Notes: generated by a model from the letters alone, not told the origin. Counted from the first letter of the stretch, positions 10,037-19,792 are shown. The stretch: DNA of 64,000 nucleotides from Nemorincola sp044225795 (GCA_044225795.1 JBGAIF010000001.1:496001-560000); one strand, 5' to 3'. Numbers and translations are program-made.

Positions 10037-11479
10037 TTACCTCACTATCATGCCTGCAATACCTGATGTCAGATCAAGCAATGGTTTCGGATAAAAGCCC
10101 AGGAAAAGTATCAATATCACAATAATGGCAATGCCCAGGTATTCGTTGATGCTGAGATCACCGCCTTCCGTCATAGCTACCGCATTACCATAGGCTGTTT
10201 TCTGTATCATATTCAGCGTGTATACGGCTCCGAGAATGATGCCCACACCTGCGAACATCATTTCCGCCATATGGCAGGAGCAATCCATCCTGAACAAACC
10301 GTTGAAAAGCATGAACTCGCCAACGAATCCATTGGTAAGCGGCAACGCGATATTTGCGAGGGAAATAATAACCAGCGCAATAGCCATCTTAGGCGCCACA
10401 CTGGCCATGCCCCCCAGCTTAGTCATATCCCGGGTTCCATACCTGTTCTCTATCATGCTCACGATCACCCACATACCGGTAATGTTCACACCATGGTTGA
10501 ACATCTGCACCATGATACCGTGCATGCCCACTTCGGTATGTGTAAATGCTGCCGCACACATCAGGCCCATATGCGCAATGGAAGAGTAAGCGATAAGGCG
10601 CTTGATATCTGTCTGCACCATAGCTATGCACGACGCATAGATGATACCGATAACAGATAAGATGATCACCGTATCGGACCAGTAAGATGCCCCCATAGGC
10701 ACCGCAGGCAGCAACCAGCGCAGCACTGCAAAAAGGCCCATCTTCACCATCAACGCGCTCAGCACTATGGTAACCGGGGTTGGCGATTGCTCATATGTAT
10801 CCGGCTGCCACGTATGGAACGGGAAGATCGGCATCTTGATGGCAAATGCAATGAAGATGAGCCAGAAGAGCCAGCGTTGTGTTTCGAACGGCAGAGCAGA
10901 GCCTGCACGTACGATGTCGTTCCAGGAGAAGCTGCTGGCGCCGGGCGTCTGCAATGAGAGGTAGATAAGGCCGGCCAGCATCATGAGGCTGCCTACAAAC
11001 GTATAAATGAAGAACTTGAAGGTAACCGGTATTCTCTTCTCACCGCCCCATTGAGAACAAAGGAAGTAAACTGGTATCAGTGCCAGCTCCCAGAACACAT
11101 AGAACACTAATGCGTCGTAGGCCAGGAAAACACCCATAAGACCAGCCTGCGCCAATAACAGGAATCCATAAAAGGCGCCGGGGCGCTCTACCTGTTTATT
11201 CACCCCTACTATCATCACAACCATAGTGATGATGCCGGTAAGCAGGCACAGCATACTGCTCATACCATCGGCCATGAGGGCAAACTGCGTACCCAGCCTT
11301 GGTATCCAAGGTTGGGTGAAAGAGATGGGTGCGGAATAATTGGCCGCGCTCACATATGCCGACACGATCAGTGTCAGCATAGAACTGATCAGACCGAGAG
11401 ATTTAGCGCTATCGCCTTTTACGCCAAAAGACAATATGCCCGACAATAACGGAATGAGTATGAGAAATATCAATATCAT
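10037..11479 (-). CDS. nuoM: NADH-quinone oxidoreductase subunit M
   Basis: Antiporter-like membrane subunit of complex I, 480 aa. Seen: the FYVFWELALIPVYFL helix with its conserved Glu, FPFHTWQPDTYEQSPTPVTI, and KRLIAYSSIAHMG with the Lys of the discontinuous helix. The gap to nuoN downstream is 89 bp and to nuoL upstream 50 bp, with no terminator seen, so it fits one transcript. Confidence 0.96.
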   Translation of the reverse strand: MILIFLILIPLLSGILSFGVKGDSAKSLGLISSMLTLIVSAYVSAANYSAPISFTQPWIPRLGTQFALMADGMSSMLCLLTGIITMVVMIVGVNKQVERPGAFYGFLLLAQAGLMGVFLAYDALVFYVFWELALIPVYFLCSQWGGEKRIPVTFKFFIYTFVGSLMMLAGLIYLSLQTPGASSFSWNDIVRAGSALPFETQRWLFWLIFIAFAIKMPIFPFHTWQPDTYEQSPTPVTIVLSALMVKMGLFAVLRWLLPAVPMGASYWSDTVIILSVIGIIYASCIAMVQTDIKRLIAYSSIAHMGLMCAAAFTHTEVGMHGIMVQMFNHGVNITGMWVIVSMIENRYGTRDMTKLGGMASVAPKMAIALVIISLANIALPLTNGFVGEFMLFNGLFRMDCSCHMAEMMFAGVGIILGAVYTLNMIQKTAYGNAVAMTEGGDLSINEYLGIAIIVILILFLGFYPKPLLDLTSGIAGMIVR

Positions 11480-11529
11480 ATTACAAAGTCAAAATACAAA
11501 GGCCGGGGCCTTCTAATATCTATACTATT

Positions 11530-13425
11530 TTACCTAACCCAGAAAAAACTTAACGTGAACAACAGCACCATGCCCAGCACCATCATAAAGATGTAAAAAC
11601 CCACCTGGCCGCTTTGCAACAGCCTCATTCTGTCTCCGCCCCATCTTACTGTCTTGCCCACACCATTTACTATACCATCAATGCCCTTGCGCTCCGCAAA
11701 TTTGTCCAACAGACCTGAAAGCCCCTGCAATGGTTTCACTACAACAGCCTCATACAACTCATCGATATACCACTTGTTCTCCAGCACTTTTGCAAGACCC
11801 GTGTTCTCTGCAAAGTTTGGTTTTTTGGTCATGGTGTACGCGACTATGATCATCACTACAGATGCTGCTACCGATAAGCCCATCAGCCCCCACTCAGTTC
11901 CCGATGACATATGATGCTCGCCCAGGTTGGATACCACAGGCGCGAGGAATGATCTCAATGCATTGTGCTCACTCATCACCTCAGGCATACCTACGTAACC
12001 ACCCACCACGGACAAAATAGCCAGTACCACCAGCGGCATGGTCATAGCCGCAGGGCTCTCATGCAGATGATGTTCCTGATCGTGTGTACCGCGGAAGCTC
12101 CCGGAGAAAGTTAGGAAGTAGAGACGGAACATATAGAATGCCGTCATCATAGCAGCAATGATGCCGAATATATACATCACCGGGCTGTGGCCAAAAACTC
12201 CCGCCAGTATCTCATCTTTCGAGAAGAAACCGGAAAGGCCGGGAATACCGGAAATGGCCAGGCATCCTACCAGGAAAGTGATCTGTGTGATGCGCATCTT
12301 CTTACCGAGACCACCCATGTGGCGTATATCCTGTTCTCCGCCCATTGCGTGTATCACACTGCCGGAGCCGAGGAACAACAGCGCTTTAAAGAACGCGTGT
12401 GTCATTACGTGAAACACCGCCGTGGTATAAGCACCTACACCAAGCGCCAGGAACATAAATCCGAGCTGGCTGACGGTAGAGTATGCCAAGACCTTTTTAA
12501 TATCATATTGTTTTATCGCGATCGTAGCAGCGAGTATAGCAGTAGCCAATCCTATAATGCCCACTACATTCAGTATAGCAGGGGTGAGCGTATATAAAGC
12601 GTTGGAGCGGGCGATCATATATATACCCGCGGTCACCATTGTTGCCGCGTGGATGAGCGCCGATACGGGAGTAGGACCGGCCATCGCGTCGGGCAGCCAT
12701 GTGTACAGCGGTATCTGTGCGCTCTTGCCGGTAGCCCCGATAAAGAAGCACATCGCGATCCAGTTATAGGTAATAGGGGAAGTAGCGTGATCGGTACTCA
12801 CGGCTCCGAAGAATTCCTGATAGCTGAGCGTGCCGAAATTTACAAGCACCAACAGCATACCCACCAGGAAGCCAAGGTCGCCAATGCGGTTCATGACAAA
12901 AGCCTTCTTCGCTGCGTTGGTATAATCCCTGTTCTTGAACCAGAATCCTATGAGCAGGTAAGAGCATAGCCCCACACCTTCCCAGCCTATGAACATGATG
13001 AGGTAGTTGGCACCGAGCACCAACAGTAACATGGAGAATACGAAAAGGTTCAGGTAGGCGAAATACTTTACCATTCCCTCATCCTCATGCATATAAGAAG
13101 TAGAGTAAACATGGATCAGAAAGCCTACACCTGTAATAATGAGCAGGAACAATGAAGACAAAGCATCTACCTGGAAAGCAAACGGTATGTGCAGCTTGCC
13201 TGAGTCTATGAAGTCGAACAGACGCACGATAACGGGCCCATGGAAGGACGCGCTCTTCACTTCGAAGAATATACCGAGCGATATGCAGAAAGAAGCGAGG
13301 ATGGCCAGGCTACCGATCATCCCACCCATTGACTTTGGCATTTTGTTCCACAGTACGCCATTGATCAGGAAACCGACCAGCGGAAACAAAGGAACTAAAT
13401 AGACGAGTTGAGAAAAATTTCCCAT
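11530..13425 (-). CDS. nuoL: NADH-quinone oxidoreductase subunit L
   Basis: Largest antiporter-like subunit of complex I, 631 aa, with the long lateral helix expected at the C-terminus. Seen: FIGWEGVGLCSYLLIGFW (conserved Glu), FVMNRIGDLGFL, PLYTWLPDAMAGPTPVSALI, KKVLAYSTVSQLGFM and HAFFKALLFLGSGSVIH. The C-terminal stretch NTGLAKVLENKWYIDELYEAV followed by a last membrane span is typical. It is in the nuoK-L-M order. Confidence 0.97.
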   Translation of the reverse strand: MGNFSQLVYLVPLFPLVGFLINGVLWNKMPKSMGGMIGSLAILASFCISLGIFFEVKSASFHGPVIVRLFDFIDSGKLHIPFAFQVDALSSLFLLIITGVGFLIHVYSTSYMHEDEGMVKYFAYLNLFVFSMLLLVLGANYLIMFIGWEGVGLCSYLLIGFWFKNRDYTNAAKKAFVMNRIGDLGFLVGMLLVLVNFGTLSYQEFFGAVSTDHATSPITYNWIAMCFFIGATGKSAQIPLYTWLPDAMAGPTPVSALIHAATMVTAGIYMIARSNALYTLTPAILNVVGIIGLATAILAATIAIKQYDIKKVLAYSTVSQLGFMFLALGVGAYTTAVFHVMTHAFFKALLFLGSGSVIHAMGGEQDIRHMGGLGKKMRITQITFLVGCLAISGIPGLSGFFSKDEILAGVFGHSPVMYIFGIIAAMMTAFYMFRLYFLTFSGSFRGTHDQEHHLHESPAAMTMPLVVLAILSVVGGYVGMPEVMSEHNALRSFLAPVVSNLGEHHMSSGTEWGLMGLSVAASVVMIIVAYTMTKKPNFAENTGLAKVLENKWYIDELYEAVVVKPLQGLSGLLDKFAERKGIDGIVNGVGKTVRWGGDRMRLLQSGQVGFYIFMMVLGMVLLFTLSFFWVR

Positions 13426-13444
13426 TTTTTATTGACTAATGATT

Positions 13445-13750
13445 TTAGTGTTTCAACCTGTTTAAAATATTGATATCCACAGAGTGCACCTTACGATACA
13501 TCATAACGATGATCGCAAGCCCTACTGCCACCTCTGCCGCCGCCACTACCATAATGAAGAACACGAACAACTGGGCATCAGCATCTCCGTACATTTTGGA
13601 GAAAGACACCAGCAGCAGGTTCACGGCATTCAACATCAGCTCTATGCACATAAAGATGATGATGGCATTCCGGCGCATCAGCGCGCCCATTATTCCTATA
13701 GAGAATAACAGAAGGCTGAGAAATAAATAATGTGTCGAGTTAACCGGCAT
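13445..13750 (-). CDS. nuoK: NADH-quinone oxidoreductase subunit K
   Basis: Small membrane subunit of complex I, 101 aa, three transmembrane helices. The two conserved buried glutamates lie in CIELMLNAVNLLLVSF and MVVAAAEVAVGLAIIVMMYR. Normal length and position between nuoJ and nuoL. Confidence 0.96.
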   Translation of the reverse strand: MPVNSTHYLFLSLLLFSIGIMGALMRRNAIIIFMCIELMLNAVNLLLVSFSKMYGDADAQLFVFFIMVVAAAEVAVGLAIIVMMYRKVHSVDINILNRLKH

Positions 13751-13776
13751 ATATGTTATTAATGATCTATGAACGT

Positions 13777-14298
13777 TTATTCTCCTTTTTCCAGGCCATG
13801 TACATCTTCTTTCTTTCCTATCACCACAGCTCCTATCATAGCGCTGAGGAAGAGTACACTGCTTATTTCAAAAGGCAATACATATTTCGTGAACAATACT
13901 TTTCCGAGGTTTGATATCAGGCCAAGGTCGTTGGCTGTTTTTTCCACAGGTACAGGTTGCGCTGTTTTGATAGCCGCCAGTATCACCAGGAACAATACGC
14001 CACCGGAAATGACCCCTGCCAACTGCACGAGCTGGCCCTTTTGCGGCTCCACGTCCGCATTCAGGTTCATGAGCATGATCACGAACAGGAAGAGAACCAT
14101 GATGGCGCCTGCATATACAATGATGTTCACTATCGAGAGGAACTGGGCATTCATCAGCAGGTAATGACCGGAAACGGCAAAAAACGTCATGATGAGGAAC
14201 ATCACACTATTTACCGGGTTGCGGCTCAGTATCACACCAAGCGCACAGCCAACAGCCATAGCAGATAACACCCAAAACAAAATATCATAGATATCCAT
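13777..14298 (-). CDS. nuoJ: NADH-quinone oxidoreductase subunit J
   Basis: Membrane subunit of complex I, 173 aa, five predicted helices. Seen: ILSRNPVNSVMFLIMTFFAV and the conserved IVNIIVYAGAIMVLFLFVIM helix, followed by MNLNAD. Its start lies one base past the nuoI stop, suggesting translational coupling. Confidence 0.95.
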   Translation of the reverse strand: MDIYDILFWVLSAMAVGCALGVILSRNPVNSVMFLIMTFFAVSGHYLLMNAQFLSIVNIIVYAGAIMVLFLFVIMLMNLNADVEPQKGQLVQLAGVISGGVLFLVILAAIKTAQPVPVEKTANDLGLISNLGKVLFTKYVLPFEISSVLFLSAMIGAVVIGKKEDVHGLEKGE

Positions 14299-14299
14299 A

Positions 14300-14809
14300 C
14301 TACTTGCTATCCTTATTTTTTGGGTGAGGAATCAGAAGGTCTTCTTTTTTATAGATGAATCCCTTACGGGTATAATTTGCCGGCATCACTGTCTCAGTAA
14401 GATAAATGGCATCCTTGGGACAGGCTTCCTCGCAAAAGCCACAGAAGATACAACGGAGCATATTGATCTCGTAACGCGCCGCGTATTTCTCTTCACGGTA
14501 AAGGTTTTCCTCTCCGGGTTTGCGCTCTGCTGCTTCCATGGTTATGGCCTCAGCCGGGCAGGCCAGCGCGCACAGGCCGCAAGCCGTGCAGCGCTCAGCA
14601 CCCACTTCATCCCTGTTCAGTACATGCAGCCCGCGAAAAACAGGGCTGAACGGACGTTTTTCTTCAGGATACCTGGTTGTGGCCGTCTTTTTAAATATAT
14701 GCCCCAGCGTGATGCTCAGGCCCTTTGCCAGCGCAGGCAAGTAGATCCGCTCGCCAAGTGTCATCTTGCTGCGGTCTATTTGTACTGATCTGTTTGTTAA
14801 TTTTTCCAT
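14300..14809 (-). CDS. nuoI: NADH-quinone oxidoreductase subunit I (2 x [4Fe-4S])
   Basis: Iron-sulfur subunit that carries electrons inside the hydrophilic arm toward NuoB. 169 aa with two ferredoxin motifs, C74/C77/C80/C84 (CTACGLCALACP) and C120/C123/C126/C130 (CIFCGFCEEACP), each followed by Pro as usual. Positions fit the family. Between nuoH and nuoJ. Confidence 0.97.
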   Translation of the reverse strand: MEKLTNRSVQIDRSKMTLGERIYLPALAKGLSITLGHIFKKTATTRYPEEKRPFSPVFRGLHVLNRDEVGAERCTACGLCALACPAEAITMEAAERKPGEENLYREEKYAARYEINMLRCIFCGFCEEACPKDAIYLTETVMPANYTRKGFIYKKEDLLIPHPKNKDSK

Positions 14810-14845
14810 TTTGTTCTTTTTCAGAATTTACTTCTGTTCTACCTC

Positions 14846-15919
14846 TTATTTGTGTGTGACAAATAATATCACCGCTCCTGTTATCAGCATGTTCACAAGT
14901 GCCAGCGGTATCAGCGACCTCCAGCCCAGCTTCATTAGCTGGTCATACCGAAATCGTGGCAGTGTCCACCGGATGAACATGAAGAACAGGATCATACCTA
15001 CAACCTTTGCCAGCAACACACCTACACAGATCAACGTGAACAGTATCGGATTCACCGCACCAGCCACCTGGTCCATGAACGGAAAGTTGTATCCGCCAAA
15101 GAACAGTGTGACCATAATAGCCGAACTCACAAACATATTGATGTATTCAGCGAACAGGTAAAACCCGAGCTTCATGGATGAATACTCCTGGTGATAACCC
15201 ATGTTCAGCTCACTGTCGCACTCAGGCAGGTCAAACGGCGCTCGGTTCAGTTCTGCACAAGCACACGTAAAGAAGATAATAAAGCCTACCGGCTGCTTGA
15301 AGAAATTCCAGGTAAAATAACCATCATTCCAGAAGCCATGCTGTTGTGCTACTATATCTCTCAGGCTCAGTGAGCTGGTGAGCATGAGCAGCGCAATAAG
15401 GCTGATACCCATAGCCAGTTCGTAGGAGATGGCCTGCGATGCGGCACGGATACTACTCAACAGAGAGAATTTATTGTTGGAGGCCCAGCCGCCCAGCATG
15501 ACGCCATACACACCAAGGCTCACCACGCCGAACACATATAATATACCAATGTTGATATCCGCCACCTGCAGGGAAACCACATGCCCGTTTGACAAAGCAA
15601 AGTCAGGCCCCCACGGAACTACCGCGCTGGTCATTGTGGCGGTAAGCATAGCCAGGCACGGGCCCAGTATGAATATAAGCCTGGTAGAGCGGTCAGGGAT
15701 GATCTCTTCTTTAAAGAAAAGTTTCAGTCCATCTGCCAGTGGCAGCAGCAACCCGAATGGTCCTGCGCGGTTGGGCCCGACGCGGTCCTGCATCACAGCA
15801 GACACCTTACGCTCCGCCCATGTAGCATACATGGCGATACCCAACGACCCCAGCAGGATCACTACGATCAGCAATGCCTTTTCTATGATGAACGCTGTAT
15901 CAATTTGTAGTAACAGCAT
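14846..15919 (-). CDS. nuoH: NADH-quinone oxidoreductase subunit H
   Basis: Membrane subunit of complex I that forms the quinone-site entrance, 357 aa, about eight helices. Seen: ATWAERKVSAVMQDRVGPNR, FGLLLPLADGLKLFFKEE, the loop with AELNRAPFDLPECDSELNMGYH (acidic quinone-chamber loop), and RWTLPRFRYDQLMKLGW. In order between nuoG and nuoI. Confidence 0.97.
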   Translation of the reverse strand: MLLLQIDTAFIIEKALLIVVILLGSLGIAMYATWAERKVSAVMQDRVGPNRAGPFGLLLPLADGLKLFFKEEIIPDRSTRLIFILGPCLAMLTATMTSAVVPWGPDFALSNGHVVSLQVADINIGILYVFGVVSLGVYGVMLGGWASNNKFSLLSSIRAASQAISYELAMGISLIALLMLTSSLSLRDIVAQQHGFWNDGYFTWNFFKQPVGFIIFFTCACAELNRAPFDLPECDSELNMGYHQEYSSMKLGFYLFAEYINMFVSSAIMVTLFFGGYNFPFMDQVAGAVNPILFTLICVGVLLAKVVGMILFFMFIRWTLPRFRYDQLMKLGWRSLIPLALVNMLITGAVILFVTHK

Positions 15920-15955
15920 AATTGCGCAAAAGTAATTTTAGTTATTTAAAAATTT

Positions 15956-17047
15956 TTATCCCTTGTTTACCTTAAAGTCATCAGAGTGTGCCGGGCCTTC
16001 GATCTTAGACAAATCAACGTTGGGCATATTCACATCGCTGATGTCGTGTATGTCCAGCAGGTATTTAGGTTGCTTGCCTATTACCTTATCTATCAATACC
16101 GGAGTTGGCCTGGTGCCTACATAATGTCCCTGTGCTATCACGCTGCTTCTTGGTATCAATGACGGCCCCTCTACCACCCAATCCTTTGTTTCTTTCTTTT
16201 CGAAACGGCACTCATTACATATCCAGCTTTCCGCTTCACCCCATTTGTCTTTACGGGCAGTTACACGGAAGACCTCTTCGCCCCTCATCCAAAGGCGTAC
16301 ATGCCCGCTGCACTTCGGATTACCGCAATCTCTGTGCGCATCCATAGGCTTAGTGAACCATACTCGGTTCTTAAAGCGGAACGTCCTGTCTGTCAGCGCA
16401 CCTACCGGGCACACATCGATCACATTTCCGATAAAATCATTCTCCAACGACTTATTCAGCATAGTGCTGATCTGTGCATGGTCCCCTCTATCCAAAATGC
16501 CATGCTCACGTTTTTCGGTAAGCTGGTCGGCGGTATATACACAACGGAAACACATGATACAACGGTTCATGTGCAGCGATATATATGGTCCTATATCCTC
16601 TTTCTCGAATGTGCGGCGCTTGAATTCATATCTTGTTGCTTCGGTCCCGTGCTCATAGCTCAGGTTTTGTAGGTCGCACTCACCGGCCTGGTCACATACC
16701 GGACAATCGAGCGGATGATTCAGCAGCAGGAACTCGACCACACCCTTACGTGCGTCAAGCACCTTCTCTGACGTAATGTTCTTTACTTCCATACCATCCA
16801 TCACTGTCGTCCGGCAACTGGCCACCAGTTTCGGCATCGGGCGCGGGTCTTTCTCCGAGCCTTTGCTTACTTCCACCAGGCATGTACGGCACTTGCCTCC
16901 ACTATTCTGCAGCTTGCTATAGTAGCACATGGCCGGCGGCGTAACATCACCACCGATCATACGGGCTGCATTCAGTATGGTTGTACCTGCGGGTACGTCT
17001 ATACTGATGTTATCGATCGTTACTTTAAACTGAGGTGTATCTGACAT
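15956..17047 (-). CDS. nuoG: NADH-quinone oxidoreductase subunit G, short form
   Basis: Iron-sulfur subunit of complex I. Seen in order: a [2Fe-2S] ferredoxin domain (C41, C53, C56, C78), the His111/C115/C118/C124 motif of a [4Fe-4S] cluster (HPLDCPVCDQAGEC), a further cluster motif from C163 (CIMCFRC, later CPVGALT), and a last Cys-rich segment (CGNPKCSG, then CNECRF). At 363 aa it ends soon after that segment and lacks the long molybdopterin-oxidoreductase-like domain of the enterobacterial NuoG of about 900 aa. A short NuoG is usual in Bacteroidota, so this is not read as a truncation. Confidence 0.94.
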   Translation of the reverse strand: MSDTPQFKVTIDNISIDVPAGTTILNAARMIGGDVTPPAMCYYSKLQNSGGKCRTCLVEVSKGSEKDPRPMPKLVASCRTTVMDGMEVKNITSEKVLDARKGVVEFLLLNHPLDCPVCDQAGECDLQNLSYEHGTEATRYEFKRRTFEKEDIGPYISLHMNRCIMCFRCVYTADQLTEKREHGILDRGDHAQISTMLNKSLENDFIGNVIDVCPVGALTDRTFRFKNRVWFTKPMDAHRDCGNPKCSGHVRLWMRGEEVFRVTARKDKWGEAESWICNECRFEKKETKDWVVEGPSLIPRSSVIAQGHYVGTRPTPVLIDKVIGKQPKYLLDIHDISDVNMPNVDLSKIEGPAHSDDFKVNKG

Positions 17048-17068
17048 ACGTCAAAATTCAAAAATTAA

Positions 17069-18424
17069 TTATGCACTTGCAGGTACGTGTATCGGGTCGG
17101 CATAATGTGCCAGGCCGTAGTTACGTTTCTGCGATTCTTCAGGATTCTTGATGTGCCATTCAAACTCATCGCGGAAGTGGCGTATTGCCGCGGCCACAGG
17201 CCAGGCGGCAGCGTCGCCAAGCGGACAGATAGTGTTACCTTCTATCTTACGCTGTATGTCCCACAACAAGTCTATATCACTCATCTTTCCCTTTCCGTAT
17301 TCTATGTTCTTCAGTATCTTATACATCCAGCCTGTTCCTTCGCGGCACGGGCTGCACTGTCCGCAGCTTTCGTGGTTGTAGAAACGGGCCAGCGTCATAG
17401 TGTGGCGCACCACGCACTGGGCATCGTCAAGTACAATAAACCCGCCCGAACCCATCATAGTGCCCGTAGCGAAACCACCATCGGAAAGACTCTCATAATT
17501 CATGTAGCGCGTTTCACCTTTCGCCGTTTTCAGCAAAAGATTTGCCGGCACTATCGGAACAGACGACCCACCCGGAATACAAGCCTTCAGCTTTCTTCCT
17601 TTAGGAATGCCTCCGCAGTATTCGTCGCTGTATATGAACTCCTCCACAGAGCAGGTCATGTCTATTTCATAAACTCCAGGCTTATTGATGTTGCCGCATA
17701 CAGACAACAACTTGGTGCCGGTAGATTTACCAACTCCTATTTTCGCGTACTCGTCACCTCCTATATTGATGATCGGCACTACTGCCGCCAGTGTCTCCAC
17801 ATTATTCACCACGGTAGGCCTCATCCATACGCCCTGTATGGCAGGGAATGGCGGCTTCATGCGTGGGTTGCCACGCTTTCCTTCCAGCGATTCTATCAAC
17901 GCAGTCTCTTCTCCGCATATATAAGCTCCGGCACCGCGATGCACATATATCTCGCAGTCAAATCCTGATCCCAGGATATTCTTGCCGAGCCAGCCGTTGT
18001 TCTTAGCCTCCTGTATTGCCTGTTCCAGTATATCCGGGATCCAGGCATACTCGCCACGTATGTACACATAAGTGGCATTGCTGCCCAGCGCGTAGCTGCT
18101 GATGAGCAGCCCCTCAATGAACAGATGCGGATGGAATTCCATCAGGTACCTGTCTTTGAATGTACCCGGCTCTGATTCATCGGCATTACACACCAGGTGG
18201 CGCGGTACGCCCTCAGGTTTTGCCAGGAAGCTCCACTTCATACCCGTAGGGAAGCCTGCACCACCACGACCACGGAGGCCGCTCTTCTTCACTTCTTCCA
18301 CGATATCACCCGGAGACATTTTGAATGCCTTCTCAGCAGCACGGTATCCACCATGCTTACGGTAGGTATCGTAATAACGGATACCTTCTACGTGATCGTT
18401 CTCTAATAATAATTTTACACCCAT
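17069..18424 (-). CDS. nuoF: NADH-quinone oxidoreductase subunit F
   Basis: NADH- and FMN-binding subunit of complex I, 451 aa. Seen: SGLRGRGGAGFPTGMKW (NADH/FMN site), CNADESEPGTFKDR, GAGAYICGEETALIESLEG, and the [4Fe-4S] ligands SCGQCSPCREGTGW near residue 355 with a later Cys in NTICPLGDAA. It follows the two inserted non-Nuo genes; the gap to the upstream DUF4440-like gene is 45 bp. Confidence 0.97.
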   Translation of the reverse strand: MGVKLLLENDHVEGIRYYDTYRKHGGYRAAEKAFKMSPGDIVEEVKKSGLRGRGGAGFPTGMKWSFLAKPEGVPRHLVCNADESEPGTFKDRYLMEFHPHLFIEGLLISSYALGSNATYVYIRGEYAWIPDILEQAIQEAKNNGWLGKNILGSGFDCEIYVHRGAGAYICGEETALIESLEGKRGNPRMKPPFPAIQGVWMRPTVVNNVETLAAVVPIINIGGDEYAKIGVGKSTGTKLLSVCGNINKPGVYEIDMTCSVEEFIYSDEYCGGIPKGRKLKACIPGGSSVPIVPANLLLKTAKGETRYMNYESLSDGGFATGTMMGSGGFIVLDDAQCVVRHTMTLARFYNHESCGQCSPCREGTGWMYKILKNIEYGKGKMSDIDLLWDIQRKIEGNTICPLGDAAAWPVAAAIRHFRDEFEWHIKNPEESQKRNYGLAHYADPIHVPASA

Positions 18425-18469
18425 ATACCAATCCGCCTGCGCAAGCGCATTTACCGGTTTGTTGTTAAC

Positions 18470-18892
18470 TTATATTTTCGCACTCTGCCTTGCAAACATT
18501 TCCCACTTTCCATGCTTCCACACCCATATCTGCAACACTTTCAGCTTTACCGTCAGCGGCTTGCCATCCATCACACATTCTACTTCTGCCCATGACCTCA
18601 CCGCGGCTATATTCTTTTCAATTATTCTCGTTTCCTCTTTCGCGTTTATCGCCTTATACGTCAGCTTACCGTTGTACAGGTCGTCCATCAGTTCCCTCTT
18701 CGTCTGCACCCATCCGTTAGAGTGGCCATACTGCAGCTCGTCTCTCAACAGTTCTTTCAGCATCACAGTATCTCTGTCTGTAAGCGCCTTATTGAAACCC
18801 GCTGTTGCCACATCCAGCGCCTTCACATCAGGCTTCTTCGCGGAAGCAGCAATGCTGACAAACAACAACAATATGGTCAAAAAACGCTTCAT
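18470..18892 (-). CDS. Exported DUF4440/NTF2-like protein inside the nuo operon
   Basis: A small exported protein with an NTF2-like alpha/beta fold of the DUF4440 type; function unknown. The frame is open to 18952, but the ATG at 18892 opens a clean signal peptide (MKRFLTILLLFVSIAASA) and overlaps the stop of the upstream gene (TGATG), so it is chosen, giving 140 aa. Seen: ATAGFNKALTDRDTVMLKELL, LQYGHSNGWVQTKRELMDDL and VWKHGKWEMFARQS, the usual DUF4440 pattern of a helical start and a last W-[RK]-[IM] strand. It is not a complex I subunit. Its place between nuoE and nuoF may simply reflect co-transcription. Confidence 0.78.
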   Translation of the reverse strand: MKRFLTILLLFVSIAASAKKPDVKALDVATAGFNKALTDRDTVMLKELLRDELQYGHSNGWVQTKRELMDDLYNGKLTYKAINAKEETRIIEKNIAAVRSWAEVECVMDGKPLTVKLKVLQIWVWKHGKWEMFARQSAKI

Positions 18893-19296
18893 CAACTCTT
18901 GTCTATCATTAAAATGAAGTCTTCCATCGGGTCGAAGAAGTAATCTGTCCAACCTGCTTTATGGCTGCGCATTTCCTCTTCGTCCGGGAACCCGGTATGG
19001 TGAAGTATCACCCTTGTACCGGCCTCATCGTCTTTCAGTAAATAATGAACTTCCGATGGCTTTGCATTTTCGTCCCAGTCGCTGGTCTTCCATGTATATA
19101 CCAACTCTCTGTCACCGGTCTTCAGTACTTCTCCTGTCACCCATCCGTCAAACATCTCAAATCTTCCGCCCGGTCTATTCTCCACTACCGCTTCACCTCC
19201 ACTCCATTTTCTTATCAGCTTCGCGTCGGTGAGCAACTGCATTACCCGCTTAGGTTTCCCCGATAAAACAAATTCAAGGTCGAGGTCGTAAGCCAT
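18892..19296 (-). CDS. SRPBCC (AHSA1-like) domain protein inside the nuo operon
   Basis: A 134-aa single-domain cytoplasmic protein of the START/SRPBCC fold, close to the activator-of-Hsp90-ATPase (AHSA1) type. Seen: SGKPKRVMQLLTDAKLIRKWSGG, GGRFEMFDGWVTGEVLK, LVYTWKTSDWDE and the last helix GWTDYFFDPMEDFI. It starts one base after the nuoE stop and its own stop overlaps the next start (TGATG), so translation is probably coupled through the block. Such domains bind hydrophobic ligands; no enzyme role can be named. Confidence 0.82.
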   Translation of the reverse strand: MAYDLDLEFVLSGKPKRVMQLLTDAKLIRKWSGGEAVVENRPGGRFEMFDGWVTGEVLKTGDRELVYTWKTSDWDENAKPSEVHYLLKDDEAGTRVILHHTGFPDEEEMRSHKAGWTDYFFDPMEDFILMIDKS

Positions 19297-19297
19297 A

Positions 19298-19792
19298 TCA
19301 GTTATTTGCCTGTCCTCTCAACTCTGCTATCAACTGGTCCACCTTCTCCCTGGTCAGGTGTTCCCTGTATGTCTTCCCTAATTGCATCATAGGGGCATAA
19401 CCACAAGCACCCAGGCACTCAGCCGGTTTCAAAGTAAATAAACCATCCGGTGTTGTCTCTCCCTCACTTATTCCCAGTTTCTCCTTTATATAGTCTATGA
19501 TGTCGTCACTGCCGTTCAGCATACACGGACCGGTGCGGCAAACTTCCAGTACATGCTTACCCACAGGTTTTGTGTTGAACATAGTATAGAATGTAGCCAC
19601 CTCATATACTTCTATCGGAAGTATATTCAGCAATTCGGCCACATAGTCCATCACGGGCACATCCAGCCAGCCGCCAAATTCTCCCTGCGCCAGGTGCAAA
19701 ACAGGAATAAGCGCGCTCTTCTGCTTCCCATCGGGGTAGCGGGCCACTATTTCCTTCACCTTGTTTAGTTTCTCTTCTGTGAACTTTATCAT
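19298..19792 (-). CDS. nuoE: NADH-quinone oxidoreductase subunit E
   Basis: Thioredoxin-fold [2Fe-2S] subunit that pairs with NuoF. 164 aa. The four ligands are visible in VCRTGPCML and CLGACGYAP. The N-terminal helical part (SALIPVLHLAQGEFGGWLD, EVYEVATFYTMF) is typical. Confidence 0.96.
   Translation of the reverse strand: MIKFTEEKLNKVKEIVARYPDGKQKSALIPVLHLAQGEFGGWLDVPVMDYVAELLNILPIEVYEVATFYTMFNTKPVGKHVLEVCRTGPCMLNGSDDIIDYIKEKLGISEGETTPDGLFTLKPAECLGACGYAPMMQLGKTYREHLTREKVDQLIAELRGQANN

Noticed and set aside
15956..17047. Short NuoG considered as a truncated gene
   Set aside because: Reading frame and cluster motifs are intact, and short NuoG is typical for Bacteroidota complex I.
17087..17968. 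293-codon frame opposite nuoF
   Set aside because: Antisense shadow of a strongly conserved gene; no start signal and no family resemblance.
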